Counted from the first letter of the stretch, positions 1 through 8,699 are shown. The stretch: DNA of 50,529 nucleotides from JABSOG01 sp041583135 (GCA_041583135.1 JBFHGJ010000035.1:1-50529); one strand, 5' to 3'. Numbers and translations are program-made. The notes: generated by a model from the sequence alone, not told the origin.

Positions 1-405
1 AAGGCCCACACCGAAGATCATATGATGTTAAAGCTTGAAAAGAGCAACGTCATATTTGCAGGGGATGCCGTAAGATTCGACTGGATAGTCTATTCAGGTA
101 AAAACGGGCCGTTAGCCCATATAGAAGCGTTAAAACGTATGCTTGAGCGTACAGACGATAAAACCAAAATTTTTCCTGGAAATTGGTCGTCAAAACAGTA
201 CGGCAATAAGCAAGATTTAGAGAACTTAATTGATATATACAGCCAGTTTGTAAAGCAGGTTACTGAGCTGTCAAAGCGAAATGTAGAACCACAAGACATT
301 GCCTCTGATGAGTCTATACATCGCCTGTTAAGTTCTCTCGGCGAGTATGAAGTACAAAAACAATATCTCTTACATTATGTAAAAGATGTACTTGGACAGC
401 ACTAG
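1..405 (+). CDS. Metallo-beta-lactamase-fold hydrolase, C-terminal part (cut by window start)
   Basis: The frame is open from base 1, so this is the 3' end of a longer gene; the ATG at 22 is probably internal. The first residues read KAHTEDHMM and are followed by VIFAGDAV, which fit the late metal-binding motifs of metallo-beta-lactamase-fold proteins (a His in an HT-x-DH segment, then an Asp in GD). Where many family members have a PGH motif supplying a further His, this protein reads PGNW, so one ligand may be replaced by Asn. The remaining ~90 residues are helical with no recognised domain. The substrate cannot be told from this fragment. The fold assignment is an inference from two short motifs. 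Confidence 0.6.
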   Translation, partial: KAHTEDHMMLKLEKSNVIFAGDAVRFDWIVYSGKNGPLAHIEALKRMLERTDDKTKIFPGNWSSKQYGNKQDLENLIDIYSQFVKQVTELSKRNVEPQDIASDESIHRLLSSLGEYEVQKQYLLHYVKDVLGQH

Positions 406-416
406 CGGATATATAG

Positions 417-443
417 GGTGGTCGTTCGGCACGAACGCCCACC
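417..443. repeat. REP-like palindrome, copy 1 of a dispersed family
   Basis: An imperfect palindrome with arms GGTGGTCGTTCG and CGAACGCCCACC around a GCA loop and one mismatch, just after the stop of the metallo-beta-lactamase-fold gene and preceded by ATAGG. Related elements with the same flank lie at 27151-27179 and, inverted, at about 37349-37376. It may also act as a bidirectional stem-loop at the converging gene ends. Confidence 0.7.
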
Positions 444-471
444 ATCAACAAGGAGAGAGAAAGGGGAGAGC

Positions 472-879
472 TTACGCTTTTAGCGCCTCTTTAAGCGTAA
501 TGATGTCTTCAAGCCAGTCATCGTAATCTTCCGACTCCTGCCATAACTCATCAAGTTCTGAATCCGGTGAGGTGACTTTCTTAACGGCGGCAATGGCCAT
601 TTTAGTCAACTCAGCAAGCTCATCGGCTGTTGCGCTGCTTTGATGTTGTTGCACCCATTGCTGCGCTTTTGCTGGAACACCTTTTCGCGTGTTACCCTTA
701 AGCGCCAATACCACCTCGGCAGCGGCAAGGGCATTACAAGCATCGGGAAACTCCAAATATTCCTCATCGACCATTTCAAAAGCACTGTAGAGGATCAATA
801 AGTTATCTGCCAGCAACAGTTCTTCAAGCCAGTCGGCCGCATCGTCATTGTCAAAGCTCGAAATACCCCAAGCGCCCAT
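472..879 (-). CDS. DUF4259 domain protein
   Basis: This small acidic protein of 135 residues begins MGAWGISSFDNDDAADWLEE, the typical opening of DUF4259 proteins (MGAWG, then F-x-N-D-x-A-x-DW). The family has no established biochemical role. The start at 879 was chosen because GAGGTG lies 5 bases upstream on the minus strand and the family begins exactly at MGAWG; an in-frame extension to 906 adds nine residues outside the domain. There is no signal peptide or membrane segment, so it is probably cytoplasmic. It converges on the upstream metallo-beta-lactamase-fold gene and is divergent from dcp. No functional link to its neighbours is visible. Confidence 0.8.
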   Translation of the reverse strand: MGAWGISSFDNDDAADWLEELLLADNLLILYSAFEMVDEEYLEFPDACNALAAAEVVLALKGNTRKGVPAKAQQWVQQHQSSATADELAELTKMAIAAVKKVTSPDSELDELWQESEDYDDWLEDIITLKEALKA

Positions 880-921
880 GAATTCACCTCTAATTGTTAA
901 TTGCATCTATTGTTGTTATGG

Positions 922-946
922 GGCTTTATGGTTTTGTCATAAAGCC
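922..946. other. Stem-loop in the DUF4259-dcp intergenic region
   Basis: A perfect 9-bp inverted repeat, GGCTTTATG and CATAAAGCC, surrounds a 7-base loop. It lies upstream of the minus-strand DUF4259 gene and 190 bases upstream of dcp. There is no T-tract after it on either strand, so a terminator role is doubtful. The rest of 880-1135 shows nothing else clear. Confidence 0.35.
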
Positions 947-1088
947 AGTCGATTCTCTAAGGCTAGCCCGCTTGTCACCCTTTCTCAAGGAGTTGATGCA
1001 ATTTGCTTAATTCGCTGAGGCAGGCCAAGAAAAGGTTTGTAACAACCTGAGGGTGCATCCACACAACTATTGGTGCACAATTTCGCCT

Positions 1089-1119
1089 TTGAATGAAAAA
1101 ATCATAATTAAAATATAAC
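1089..1119 (+). promoter_or_regulatory. Weak candidate sigma-70 promoter for dcp
   Basis: TTGAAT (1089-1094) and TATAAC (1114-1119) are separated by 19 bases in an AT-rich stretch directly before the dcp start. The spacing is long and the leader would be only about 10 bases, so this is a tentative call. Confidence 0.3.
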
Positions 1120-1135
1120 GACACTGAGAATTATT

Positions 1136-3310
1136 ATGAAATTGAACAAGCCATTTTTGCTATCTGCTTTAACCGCCGCGATATTGCTCGGTGGTTGTAG
1201 TGCAAACGTTGATAATCGTGGGCAAGCGAATGCCGATACCACAGCTGAGCCGGTTGTCACCCAAAACGTATCTGACAATGCGCTGCTTAAGCCATGGATT
1301 GGACCTTACGGCGGTGTGCCAGCCTTTGACAAGATGAACATCAATGATGTGTTGCCCGCTTTTGATGTGGCGATGGCCAACAACCTCAAGGAAATTGACG
1401 CCATCACGTCTAACCCGGCCCCAGCGACTTTTGAAAACACCATTGCGGCGCTTGAGCGTAGCGGCGGCGACCTTAACCGTATCTATCCTTATTACGGTAT
1501 TTGGATCAGCAATATGTCATCCCCTGAGTTTCGTAAAATTCGCGGCGAACTCGGGCCTAAATTGTCTGCTCACAATTCTAAAATCAGTCAAAACGATGCA
1601 TTGTTCAAACGGGTTGAAGCCGTTTACAAAGGCAAAGAAATGGCACGTTTAACACCTGCTCAGCAGCGTGTTGTTCAGTTGACCTACCAAAGCTTTGAAC
1701 AAAACGGTGCGACTTTATCGGCTGGCGATAAACCAAAATATGCCAAATACAACAGCCAACTGTCACAATTGCAAACGCAATTTGCCAACAATATTTTGGC
1801 CGATGAAGAAAAGTATGTGCTGTGGCTTGATGAGTCTCAACTGGGTGGTTTACCACAAAGCCTGATTAATGCGGCGCGTTCAAACGCCAAGCAATTGGGT
1901 AAGCCTGAGGGCTATGCCATCACCAACACCCGTTCTTCGGTAGAGCCGTTCTTAACATTTTCTAACGAACGCGAACTGCGTAAAAAGGTTTGGAATGACT
2001 ATCACAGCCGTGGCGACAATGGTGATGAAAACGATAACAATGCGATCATTGCCGAGATCTTGAAGCTGCGCCAAGAGCGCGTGCAAATGCTTGGCTATGA
2101 TAACTTCGCCCAGTGGCGTATGGCCAACCGCATGGCTAAGCGTCCTGAAAATGCCATCGAATTGATGGAAAAGGTGTGGCCTGCGGCCATTAATCGTGTC
2201 GCTGAAGAAGTGGCGGATATGCAGGCGATTGCCGATAAAGCCGGTGACAACATTACCATCGAGCCTTGGGATTACCTCTACTATGCCGAGAAAGTGCGTA
2301 AAGCCAAATACGCCCTTGATTCAAATGAGGTAAAAGCCTATTTGCAATTGGATAAACTGACCGAAGCCATGTTCTATGTTGCGGGCAGATTGTTTAACTT
2401 CAACTTTACGCCGTTGCCAGAGGGCAAAGTGCCGGTATTCCACCCTGACGTTAAAGTTTGGGAAGTCACTGACAAAACCACGGGCAAGCACGTCGGCCTT
2501 TGGTATTTAGACCCATTCGCCCGTCCGGGTAAGCGCTCTGGTGCTTGGGCTACCTCATACCGCAGCCATGAAACCTTCAATGGCAAACAAACGGTATTAA
2601 GCTCAAATAACTCCAACTTTATCAAAGGCGCGCCGGGCGAGCCGGTATTGGTCTCTTGGTCTGACGCCGAAACCTTCTTCCATGAGTTTGGTCACGCGCT
2701 TCATGCGTTATCGTCTAACGTAGCTTACCCAACGCTTAATAGCGGTGTGCGCGACTATACTGAGTTCCAGTCGCAGTTGTTGGAGCGTTGGTTGTCTACC
2801 GATGAAGTAACCAAAACCTATTTGACCCATTACCAAACCGGTGAGCCTATTCCTGATGCGTTGTTGGCGAAGATCAAAAATGCCGCCACCTTCAACCAAG
2901 GCTACAAAACCACAGAGTATTTGGCCTCGGCCTTGATTGATATGAAAGCGCATATTGCCGACCCAACCAACTTCGATGCCAAAAAGTTTGAGCAGGTAGA
3001 GTTGGCCAAACTCAATATGCCTAAAGCATTGGTGATGCGTCATCGCTTGCCGCACTTTGGTCACATTTTCTCTGGTGAGTCTTATTCAGCTGGTTACTAT
3101 GGTTATATGTGGGCCGATGTTTTGACTGCCGATGCAGCAGAAGCCTTTGTTGAAGCGCCGGGCGGTTTTTATGATAAGGCCGTTGCCCGTAAGTTGGTTG
3201 AGCACCTGTTTGCTCAGCGCAACTCGGTTGATCCGGCTAAAGCCTATCGCAACTTCCGTGGTCGTGATGCCGATACCGATGCGCTAATGCGTGATAGAGG
3301 GTTTAAATAA
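1136..3310 (+). CDS. dcp: M3 family peptidyl-dipeptidase Dcp, predicted lipoprotein
   Basis: A zinc metallopeptidase of 724 residues that, by family, removes C-terminal dipeptides from oligopeptides. The HEFGH motif at residues 516-520 supplies two zinc ligands and the catalytic Glu, and the Glu of the following TEFQSQLLERW segment fits the third ligand. The segment ESYSAGYYGYMWADV near the C-terminus is the conserved substrate-binding region of M3 peptidases. Residues 1-21 form a signal peptide ending in LLGGC, a lipobox, so the enzyme is predicted to be acylated at the Cys and held on a membrane facing the periplasm. It is somewhat longer than E. coli Dcp because of the export signal and linker. 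It appears monocistronic, with hairpins on both sides. Confidence 0.93.
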   Translation: MKLNKPFLLSALTAAILLGGCSANVDNRGQANADTTAEPVVTQNVSDNALLKPWIGPYGGVPAFDKMNINDVLPAFDVAMANNLKEIDAITSNPAPATFENTIAALERSGGDLNRIYPYYGIWISNMSSPEFRKIRGELGPKLSAHNSKISQNDALFKRVEAVYKGKEMARLTPAQQRVVQLTYQSFEQNGATLSAGDKPKYAKYNSQLSQLQTQFANNILADEEKYVLWLDESQLGGLPQSLINAARSNAKQLGKPEGYAITNTRSSVEPFLTFSNERELRKKVWNDYHSRGDNGDENDNNAIIAEILKLRQERVQMLGYDNFAQWRMANRMAKRPENAIELMEKVWPAAINRVAEEVADMQAIADKAGDNITIEPWDYLYYAEKVRKAKYALDSNEVKAYLQLDKLTEAMFYVAGRLFNFNFTPLPEGKVPVFHPDVKVWEVTDKTTGKHVGLWYLDPFARPGKRSGAWATSYRSHETFNGKQTVLSSNNSNFIKGAPGEPVLVSWSDAETFFHEFGHALHALSSNVAYPTLNSGVRDYTEFQSQLLERWLSTDEVTKTYLTHYQTGEPIPDALLAKIKNAATFNQGYKTTEYLASALIDMKAHIADPTNFDAKKFEQVELAKLNMPKALVMRHRLPHFGHIFSGESYSAGYYGYMWADVLTADAAEAFVEAPGGFYDKAVARKLVEHLFAQRNSVDPAKAYRNFRGRDADTDALMRDRGFK

Positions 3311-3354
3311 GCCGTCTGATTGATTGGTTTAGATAATACTTATTTATCCTTTGG

Positions 3355-3390
3355 GTGGCGCTTAAAGTTAATTGTAAATTTAAGCGCCAC
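3355..3390. terminator. Stem-loop between converging dcp and the unrecognised gene
   Basis: A perfect 12-bp inverted repeat (GTGGCGCTTAAA / TTTAAGCGCCAC) with a 12-base loop lies between two convergent genes. There is no strong T-tract on either side, so it is a bidirectional terminator candidate rather than a certain one. Confidence 0.5.
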
Positions 3391-3409
3391 TCATATTAGG
3401 CCAATCAGT

Positions 3410-4357
3410 TTAATTGGACCTTATGTACCCACTTAAACTTGAATTGCCGTACAGAATTCCATTTTTGTATATTTCTTTTATTACTTTACGGCTGATTTCT
3501 GTGGCGGATTCAATCTCTTGGGCGGTTAGTTTTGCTAAGTCTCGTTGCTGTGATTGAGCATAGATATCATATAGCTGATGGTCGTCAATTAACTCTAAAT
3601 AAACAGTTAAATAAGCATAAGCTTTCGAGCGGTTGACAGGTTTTCCATCAAGGGTATATTGGTCATTTATGGCAAATTCATAAAGTGTCAACATGCTATT
3701 CAGGTCGCCACCGCTAGCCCCTACCTCTAACATTTCTATAAGCTGCATTCGATGTTCAAAGACAAATGCCTTTTTCTCAGCGCCAGATAACCGATTGTAT
3801 CTTTCATCATGGATAGGAGCACTGTTGAGTTGGGCGTATTGGCTTATTGCTGGCCCAAAGCCAAGCTGTGCCGCTTGGTAATAGTAATCTAAGTACTCCA
3901 TTATCGTTTGCTGCTCAATACCTTGGCAAAATTCAAATTGTTTCTTTAGACCTGTAGTGAATTTACCTTGTTCGTCTTCACCTGCATCATAAATTTGTTG
4001 GGTTACTTCTTCTATTTGCTGCTCTCTTCTTGGCGTTAATAAACAGCGATGTAGATTCTTTGCCAATATATAACCGGCTTCGCCATCACCTTTGGCTAAC
4101 TTTTCTTGCAGCGCCTTAATATGCTCTACAAGTAAGCCGTCTAGTTGATGATTGACTTGCTTAACAGTAAGCTCTTTGCGAGTACCTGTCTTCTCTGAAG
4201 CTTTAATTGGGGTTACTTTCTCATTTTTCTCAAGCCTTGTTTGCGCTGTTTTAGCGCCTGTGTGACTGGCTTTTTCGATGGCTGGCGTTGAACAGAAGTA
4301 AAGATATGACCCGCAAATAATCAGCGCTAGCAATATGATCTTCAGGTTTCTATTCAA
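3410..4357 (-). CDS. Unrecognised membrane-anchored or secreted protein, Sel1-like in places
   Basis: A protein of 315 residues with an N-terminal hydrophobic segment (about residues 5-24, KIILLALIICGSYLYF) that looks like a signal anchor or uncleaved signal, followed by a Lys/Glu/Thr-rich linker to about residue 60. The rest is helical. Segments such as GDGEAGYILAKNLHRC, YYYQAAQLGFGPAISQYAQL and VGASGGDLNSMLTLYEFA resemble degenerate Sel1/TPR-like helical repeats, which often bind partner proteins in the periplasm. The start is TTG at 4357, with a GAGA-containing ribosome-binding region upstream and no better ATG. It is transcribed toward dcp. I do not recognise a specific family and assign no function. 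Confidence 0.6.
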   Translation of the reverse strand: MNRNLKIILLALIICGSYLYFCSTPAIEKASHTGAKTAQTRLEKNEKVTPIKASEKTGTRKELTVKQVNHQLDGLLVEHIKALQEKLAKGDGEAGYILAKNLHRCLLTPRREQQIEEVTQQIYDAGEDEQGKFTTGLKKQFEFCQGIEQQTIMEYLDYYYQAAQLGFGPAISQYAQLNSAPIHDERYNRLSGAEKKAFVFEHRMQLIEMLEVGASGGDLNSMLTLYEFAINDQYTLDGKPVNRSKAYAYLTVYLELIDDHQLYDIYAQSQQRDLAKLTAQEIESATEISRKVIKEIYKNGILYGNSSLSGYIRSN

Positions 4358-4380
4358 TACGCGTTCTCTTTTATGTTATT

Positions 4381-4415
4381 TGTGCTCCCGCATTGTTGAA
4401 TAATGCGGGAGCACA
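4381..4415. terminator. Strong 14-bp stem-loop after mtnD
   Basis: TGTGCTCCCGCATT and AATGCGGGAGCACA pair perfectly around a 7-base loop. It lies between the mtnD stop and the start of the next minus-strand gene, so it is placed to end the mtnBCD transcript, but the bases after it (AAATAACAT) are not a T-tract. It could instead protect the mRNA 3' end. Confidence 0.55.
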
Positions 4416-4440
4416 GTAGGATGCAGGTGTTACTTAATAT

Positions 4441-4983
4441 TTAACCTAATAATGGAAACTCTGCGGCAATATCATCGCCGGTATAATTGGCGACCCAACC
4501 TGCGGGGTCGATAAACAGCCTGATCGCCACAAAGTTAGGTGCGCTCCCCATATCAAACCAATGCTTGGTGCCTTTGGGTACTGAGATCAAATCGTTTTTT
4601 TCACACAACACCTGATAGACCTTGTTATCTAGATGCAGACAAAACAGCCCATGACCTGCAACAAAAAAGCGGACTTCATCTTCGCTGTGAGTATGCTCTG
4701 ACAAAAACTTTTGTCGTAGGGCATCTTTATCAGGATGCTCGGCACTAAGACTGATGACGTCAACGGTTTCATAGCCGCCAGTCGCTTTAAGCTTATCTAT
4801 CTGTTCGGCAAAGGCGGTGAGTATATGCTCAGGGGCATCACCGGGGGCGACTTCGCTTTGTGGTGTCCACTGTTCAAACAATACGCCTTGTGCCTTTAGC
4901 TGCTCGGCAATGGCACTATGCTCGGTGTATGACGCCAGCGGGGTTTGGGCTTGGTTATCGCTAAATATATCCAGTTTGCTCAT
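4441..4983 (-). CDS. mtnD: Acireductone dioxygenase
   Basis: This cupin enzyme of 180 residues oxidises the acireductone of the methionine salvage pathway to the 2-keto acid precursor of methionine plus formate (Fe form), or by an off-pathway reaction with CO release (Ni form). The metal ligands are visible as H97, H99 and E103 in HTHSEDE and H141 in GTKHWFD, one position off the Klebsiella enzyme numbering. It is cytoplasmic. It is the last gene of mtnB-mtnC-mtnD, starting 10 bases after the mtnC stop, so the three genes are surely cotranscribed. mtnA, mtnK and mtnN are not in the window. Confidence 0.95.
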   Translation of the reverse strand: MSKLDIFSDNQAQTPLASYTEHSAIAEQLKAQGVLFEQWTPQSEVAPGDAPEHILTAFAEQIDKLKATGGYETVDVISLSAEHPDKDALRQKFLSEHTHSEDEVRFFVAGHGLFCLHLDNKVYQVLCEKNDLISVPKGTKHWFDMGSAPNFVAIRLFIDPAGWVANYTGDDIAAEFPLLG

Positions 4984-4993
4984 GTTGTCAGCC

Positions 4994-5668
4994 TTACATC
5001 AGGTTAATATGGTTAAAGCCTTTGGCGATTGGGTGCATTCCGGTCGGTTGGTCATCACGATGTAATTGTGCGGTACGCATACCAGCGGCTTTGGCTGCAT
5101 CCAATTCTTCTACCACGTCTGACAAAAACAGCACGTCACTTGGTTCAACGCCAATTTCAGCGCTGATGTTGGTGTAGGATTGGCTTTCGCGCTTATGACC
5201 GATATTGGTATCGAAGTAATGGCTGAACAACGGCGTAAGATCGCCTTTTTCTGTATGGGCAAATAGCAGCTTTTGTGCGCCTATTGAGCCTGAGCTGTAA
5301 ATACCGAGAGTGATGCCTTGGTCATGCCAAAGCTCTAACATTGGCACAACATCGTCATATATGTGGCTTTTAAGCTCGCCGCTTTCATAGCCGCTTTGCC
5401 AAATGTAGCCCTGTAAGGTTTTAAGCGCGGTGACTTTCTTGTCTTGTGCAATCCACTCAAGCAATTGCGCAATTACATCGGCTAACCCTGCGTCGTCGGG
5501 CAGTTCCGCCTTAACCTCAGCAATGACTTTTTGCACTTTGTCTAATTGCTGATTTTGCTCAACATATGCCGGCAAATGTTTGCGAGCAAAAGGAAACAAC
5601 ACATCATGGACAAAGCGAATATCTGTGGTGGTGCCTTCAATATCGGTGATCACATACTTAACTGACAT
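4994..5668 (-). CDS. mtnC: Enolase-phosphatase E1
   Basis: A HAD-family bifunctional enzyme of 224 residues that enolises and dephosphorylates 2,3-diketo-5-methylthiopentyl-1-phosphate to the acireductone. HAD motif I is seen as ITDIEGTTTDI, with Asp9 expected to bind Mg and the usual second Asp replaced by Glu11, as is characteristic of MtnC. Motif II is in IYSSGS and motif IV in FLSDVVEELDAA. Length is normal for the family. The ATG at 5668 lies inside the end of mtnB, an 11-base overlap that points to translational coupling. Its product is the direct substrate of the downstream mtnD enzyme. Confidence 0.95.
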   Translation of the reverse strand: MSVKYVITDIEGTTTDIRFVHDVLFPFARKHLPAYVEQNQQLDKVQKVIAEVKAELPDDAGLADVIAQLLEWIAQDKKVTALKTLQGYIWQSGYESGELKSHIYDDVVPMLELWHDQGITLGIYSSGSIGAQKLLFAHTEKGDLTPLFSHYFDTNIGHKRESQSYTNISAEIGVEPSDVLFLSDVVEELDAAKAAGMRTAQLHRDDQPTGMHPIAKGFNHINLM

Positions 5669-6278
5669 AGGATTTGCCTATTTTTAATTTTTCTAATTCG
5701 CAACTGAGCAAGAATTCCCAGCCTTCTAAATGACGTTTGGCGGTGGTAACGTCTTTGCCCCAAACATAAATGCCATGACCTCTGACTAAAAAGCCAAAGC
5801 TCATCTCTTGTTGTTTCCAGCGTTCGCTAACGGCTTTTGATAGCGCCAACATATCTTGCGAGTTATCTAAAATCGGCAGTACCAGCTCGCCTAAGTGGCT
5901 GGTTTGTCCGCTGATGGCCTTTTGCATTTCATAACCGCTTAGCACCAATTGGTCACCTTCGGTGAGTCTGCCAAGTACGGTTGAATTAACCGAATGGGTG
6001 TGTAACACGGCGCCGGCGGTGACGTCATGGTCATAAATGCAGGTATGTAGCAGAGTTTCGTCGGATGGTTTGCCTTGGCAGTGGATCTCATGACCTTGCC
6101 ATTGAATGTGTAGACAGTCTTCGATACTCAGTGCACCTTTATCTTTGCCTGAGGCGCTAATCAGGCAGCTTTGGCTATCGAGGCGAATAGAAAAGTTGCC
6201 GCCAGTGGCAGGCACCCAGTTTTTTGCCGCCAGCCAGCGGCCTATTTCGCTTAAAGTTATTGCAGCGTCTTCGTGCAC
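5658..6278 (-). CDS. mtnB: Methylthioribulose-1-phosphate dehydratase
   Basis: A class II aldolase-fold zinc enzyme of about 206 residues that dehydrates methylthioribulose-1-phosphate, the step before MtnC. Visible motifs are GGNFSIR, SDETLLH, the zinc-binding HTHS and RGHGIYVWG. There is no ATG at the N-terminus. A GTG at 6278 has GAGAG six bases upstream and is preferred; a TTG at 6284 would add two residues but sits directly against the GAGAG. It opens the mtnBCD operon. No strong promoter could be identified in the 150 bases upstream. Confidence 0.93.
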   Translation of the reverse strand: MHEDAAITLSEIGRWLAAKNWVPATGGNFSIRLDSQSCLISASGKDKGALSIEDCLHIQWQGHEIHCQGKPSDETLLHTCIYDHDVTAGAVLHTHSVNSTVLGRLTEGDQLVLSGYEMQKAISGQTSHLGELVLPILDNSQDMLALSKAVSERWKQQEMSFGFLVRGHGIYVWGKDVTTAKRHLEGWEFLLSCELEKLKIGKSYVS

Positions 6279-6367
6279 AGTCAACTCTCACTTTGGTTAA
6301 ATGCGGTATTGGTTCAAATGATAGCATCGACTCGGGCAATAGTGGATATAACTTGGCAGTTTAGAAG

Positions 6368-6402
6368 TAAAAATGTCCGCTCAGAGTGTTGAACGGACAT
6401 TT
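6368..6402 (-). terminator. Rho-independent terminator of the TonB-dependent receptor gene
   Basis: On the minus strand the 9-bp stem AAATGTCCG / CGGACATTT closes a 14-base loop and runs into TTTTTACTT. It begins 27 bases after the receptor stop codon, a normal intrinsic terminator placement. Confidence 0.75.
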
Positions 6403-6428
6403 AAGGGGGAGGAAAGTGTGGTACCGGT

Positions 6429-8699
6429 TTAGTCGAACGCGTAGGCCACGCTCAACTTGATTGAGCGAGGCAGAATGTAGCGGCCATTTGGCGCTGTTGG
6501 GTTACGTGGGTCGCCTTCGGTGATCCCTTGTTCATCGGTTAAGTTATCTACGGCCAACTGCACTTTCACTCGGTCGTTAGGTTCATAAATCACGCCGAGG
6601 TCTACCTTTTCATAGCCGGGCAGCACCACGGTATTGGCGTTATCGCCGAAGCGATCATCGACTGCGGAAATTGTGCCGTATAACGTCAGGTATTGCTCAT
6701 CGCCCAACTCAATGCCGTAACTTGGGGTAAAGCGTAACTGCCAAGGTGGCTGGCGTTGAGTTTCATTACCCTGATTGCCGAGGCTTTTGGTGATCTCGGT
6801 ATCTTGCCACGTGGCATTGAGGTTCAAGTTAAGACCGCTGTCGGTATAATAGTTTACATCGACCTCTAGACCGGTGGCTTCGCTGGTAAATATCTCCGCT
6901 GGCTCACCGGGACGACGAACAAAGGCATCCCCTTTGACTTCATTGCTAAATAAGGTGAGGTAAGCCTGAAACGGCTCAGTCATATATTTATAGCCTAGCT
7001 CAAACTGTGAAACTTCTTTGATCAGGTCCTCGCCACTTTGGTAGGCGTCAAAGTTGTCTCTAAAGTCATCAAAGTAAGGCATTTTATAGCCGCGATTTAA
7101 GCGGACAAAGGCGGCCATGGTATCGTTGATGGCGTAGTTTAGGCCGGTGGTCCATGAGGTTTTGTCTTGGTCAAAATCAACGGCTTTGGTGATTTGACCA
7201 TCCAATCCTTCATCGACACTATATTGCAGCTGGTGGTTTTCACGACGTAAACCGATATCGCCGCTAAAGTCTTGGTTGAAGGTGAAATTGACACTGGCAT
7301 AGAGTGCTCTTGTTTGGGCATCGCCAGTCGAATCAATATCATAGCTCCAGCCACAGCCCGCTTCGCTATCATTGCAGGCGATGCCATCAAGCATTTCACC
7401 GCCAGATGCCAGCACATAGTAGGCTTGATTGCCTAAGCTCCACCAATCTTTGGCTTTGGTGGTCGCGGTGTAATAGCCAATAGATAGGCTGGCACTATCC
7501 CAGCTTTTCGATAAGGCCAAATCATTGGTAAAGGCATTAATGTCTTTAAGTACCACCCAGCGACCAATTTGCTGTACTGGAGTGTCGCCACCATAGAGGT
7601 TAGCGGTGACCTTACCTGTTGCCGACTCACCATTGTCAGCGACTGCTGCAAGTGTGGTGGCAGCACCATTGGGCACAAAGCCAAAGGTATTGGCTTTTCC
7701 GTCGGTGAGGCTAAAGCGCTCAACCAGTTGCCAGCCGTTGTCGAGATCCAGCTTAACGCTGCCGCCGGAAACGTGACCGTCCCAGCCGCGACCATCGCCA
7801 AAATCAAAACTTTTGGCTAGGTTGTCGGCACCATAGTAGATGGTGGCTTGACGGTTGAGGCTACCGATTTGAGTGTAGTTGGCATCAACCCCAGCGACGT
7901 TCAGCGGAGTCGGCAAATACCAGGTGCCGTGATCATCGGTTTGTCGGGTATAGAGGTTTAACTCGCCATTGCTGAATATTTTGGTGAGGTTGATGGTAAA
8001 TTGCTGACCTTCTTCGCTGTTGAAGCCGGCGTCACGAACGCCATTCGAACGTTTGATATAGCCACCGACCATGTAGTAAAAGTCATTGGCCAGTTCACCC
8101 GATAGCACAACATCGGCACGTTGCAAGCCGTAATCGGACGTGGTGTATTTGACCAGTCCCTCAGTATCTACCGAACCGCGTTTTAAGCGAAAGTTGGTGG
8201 TCAGTCCCGGTTGACCGTTGGAGACCACTGGGTTGGGACCGCCCCGCAAAGCTTCCATAGTGGCGATGGTTTCATCAAGACGAAACAGGGTGGAGTTTTC
8301 CAAAAACGACAAGGTGGGGGCGGGGTAGACCGGGGAGCCTTCGAGGCTTAAGGTTAAAAACGGCGCATCGCCACTGGCGGGAAAACCGCGAACAAATACA
8401 TTGGCACCGGATTCACCACCTGAGCTTTCTACCCAGACACCGGGAACGGCTTTGAACAAATCGGCGGTACTTTTTGGTGAGAGGATCTCAATTTGTGATA
8501 TGTCGATGTTGGTCACCGCAAAGCTGGCGTCTTTTTTACTGATCCCTAAACCGCCGGGCGTGCCGCTGACAACGATTTGTTCAATGGCTTTTTTGCCTTT
8601 GCTTTTTTCAGGCTTATCTTGTGCGTAGGTCGCGGCGATTGGCGCAAGGGCAATGGCGACAGCCAAACCCACAGGCGTAACGCGAAAGTGACGACTCAT
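6429..8699 (-). CDS. TonB-dependent outer-membrane receptor, probably for trehalose or a related sugar
   Basis: An outer-membrane protein of 756 residues. Residues 1-26 are a Sec signal peptide ending ATYA before QDKPEK. A TonB-box-like stretch (EQIVVSGTP, about 41-49) is followed by the plug domain (about 55-165, with LFKAVPGVWVESSGG, VFVRGF and ALRGGPNPV) and a C-terminal beta-barrel ending KLSVAYAFD. By family it imports a substrate using TonB energy from the inner membrane. The substrate is inferred only from context: it diverges from a LacI regulator that is followed by an MFS transporter and a trehalase, and it shares LacI-type operators with them. The last residue is Asp, with the usual terminal Phe next to last. 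Confidence 0.9.
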   Translation of the reverse strand: MSRHFRVTPVGLAVAIALAPIAATYAQDKPEKSKGKKAIEQIVVSGTPGGLGISKKDASFAVTNIDISQIEILSPKSTADLFKAVPGVWVESSGGESGANVFVRGFPASGDAPFLTLSLEGSPVYPAPTLSFLENSTLFRLDETIATMEALRGGPNPVVSNGQPGLTTNFRLKRGSVDTEGLVKYTTSDYGLQRADVVLSGELANDFYYMVGGYIKRSNGVRDAGFNSEEGQQFTINLTKIFSNGELNLYTRQTDDHGTWYLPTPLNVAGVDANYTQIGSLNRQATIYYGADNLAKSFDFGDGRGWDGHVSGGSVKLDLDNGWQLVERFSLTDGKANTFGFVPNGAATTLAAVADNGESATGKVTANLYGGDTPVQQIGRWVVLKDINAFTNDLALSKSWDSASLSIGYYTATTKAKDWWSLGNQAYYVLASGGEMLDGIACNDSEAGCGWSYDIDSTGDAQTRALYASVNFTFNQDFSGDIGLRRENHQLQYSVDEGLDGQITKAVDFDQDKTSWTTGLNYAINDTMAAFVRLNRGYKMPYFDDFRDNFDAYQSGEDLIKEVSQFELGYKYMTEPFQAYLTLFSNEVKGDAFVRRPGEPAEIFTSEATGLEVDVNYYTDSGLNLNLNATWQDTEITKSLGNQGNETQRQPPWQLRFTPSYGIELGDEQYLTLYGTISAVDDRFGDNANTVVLPGYEKVDLGVIYEPNDRVKVQLAVDNLTDEQGITEGDPRNPTAPNGRYILPRSIKLSVAYAFD

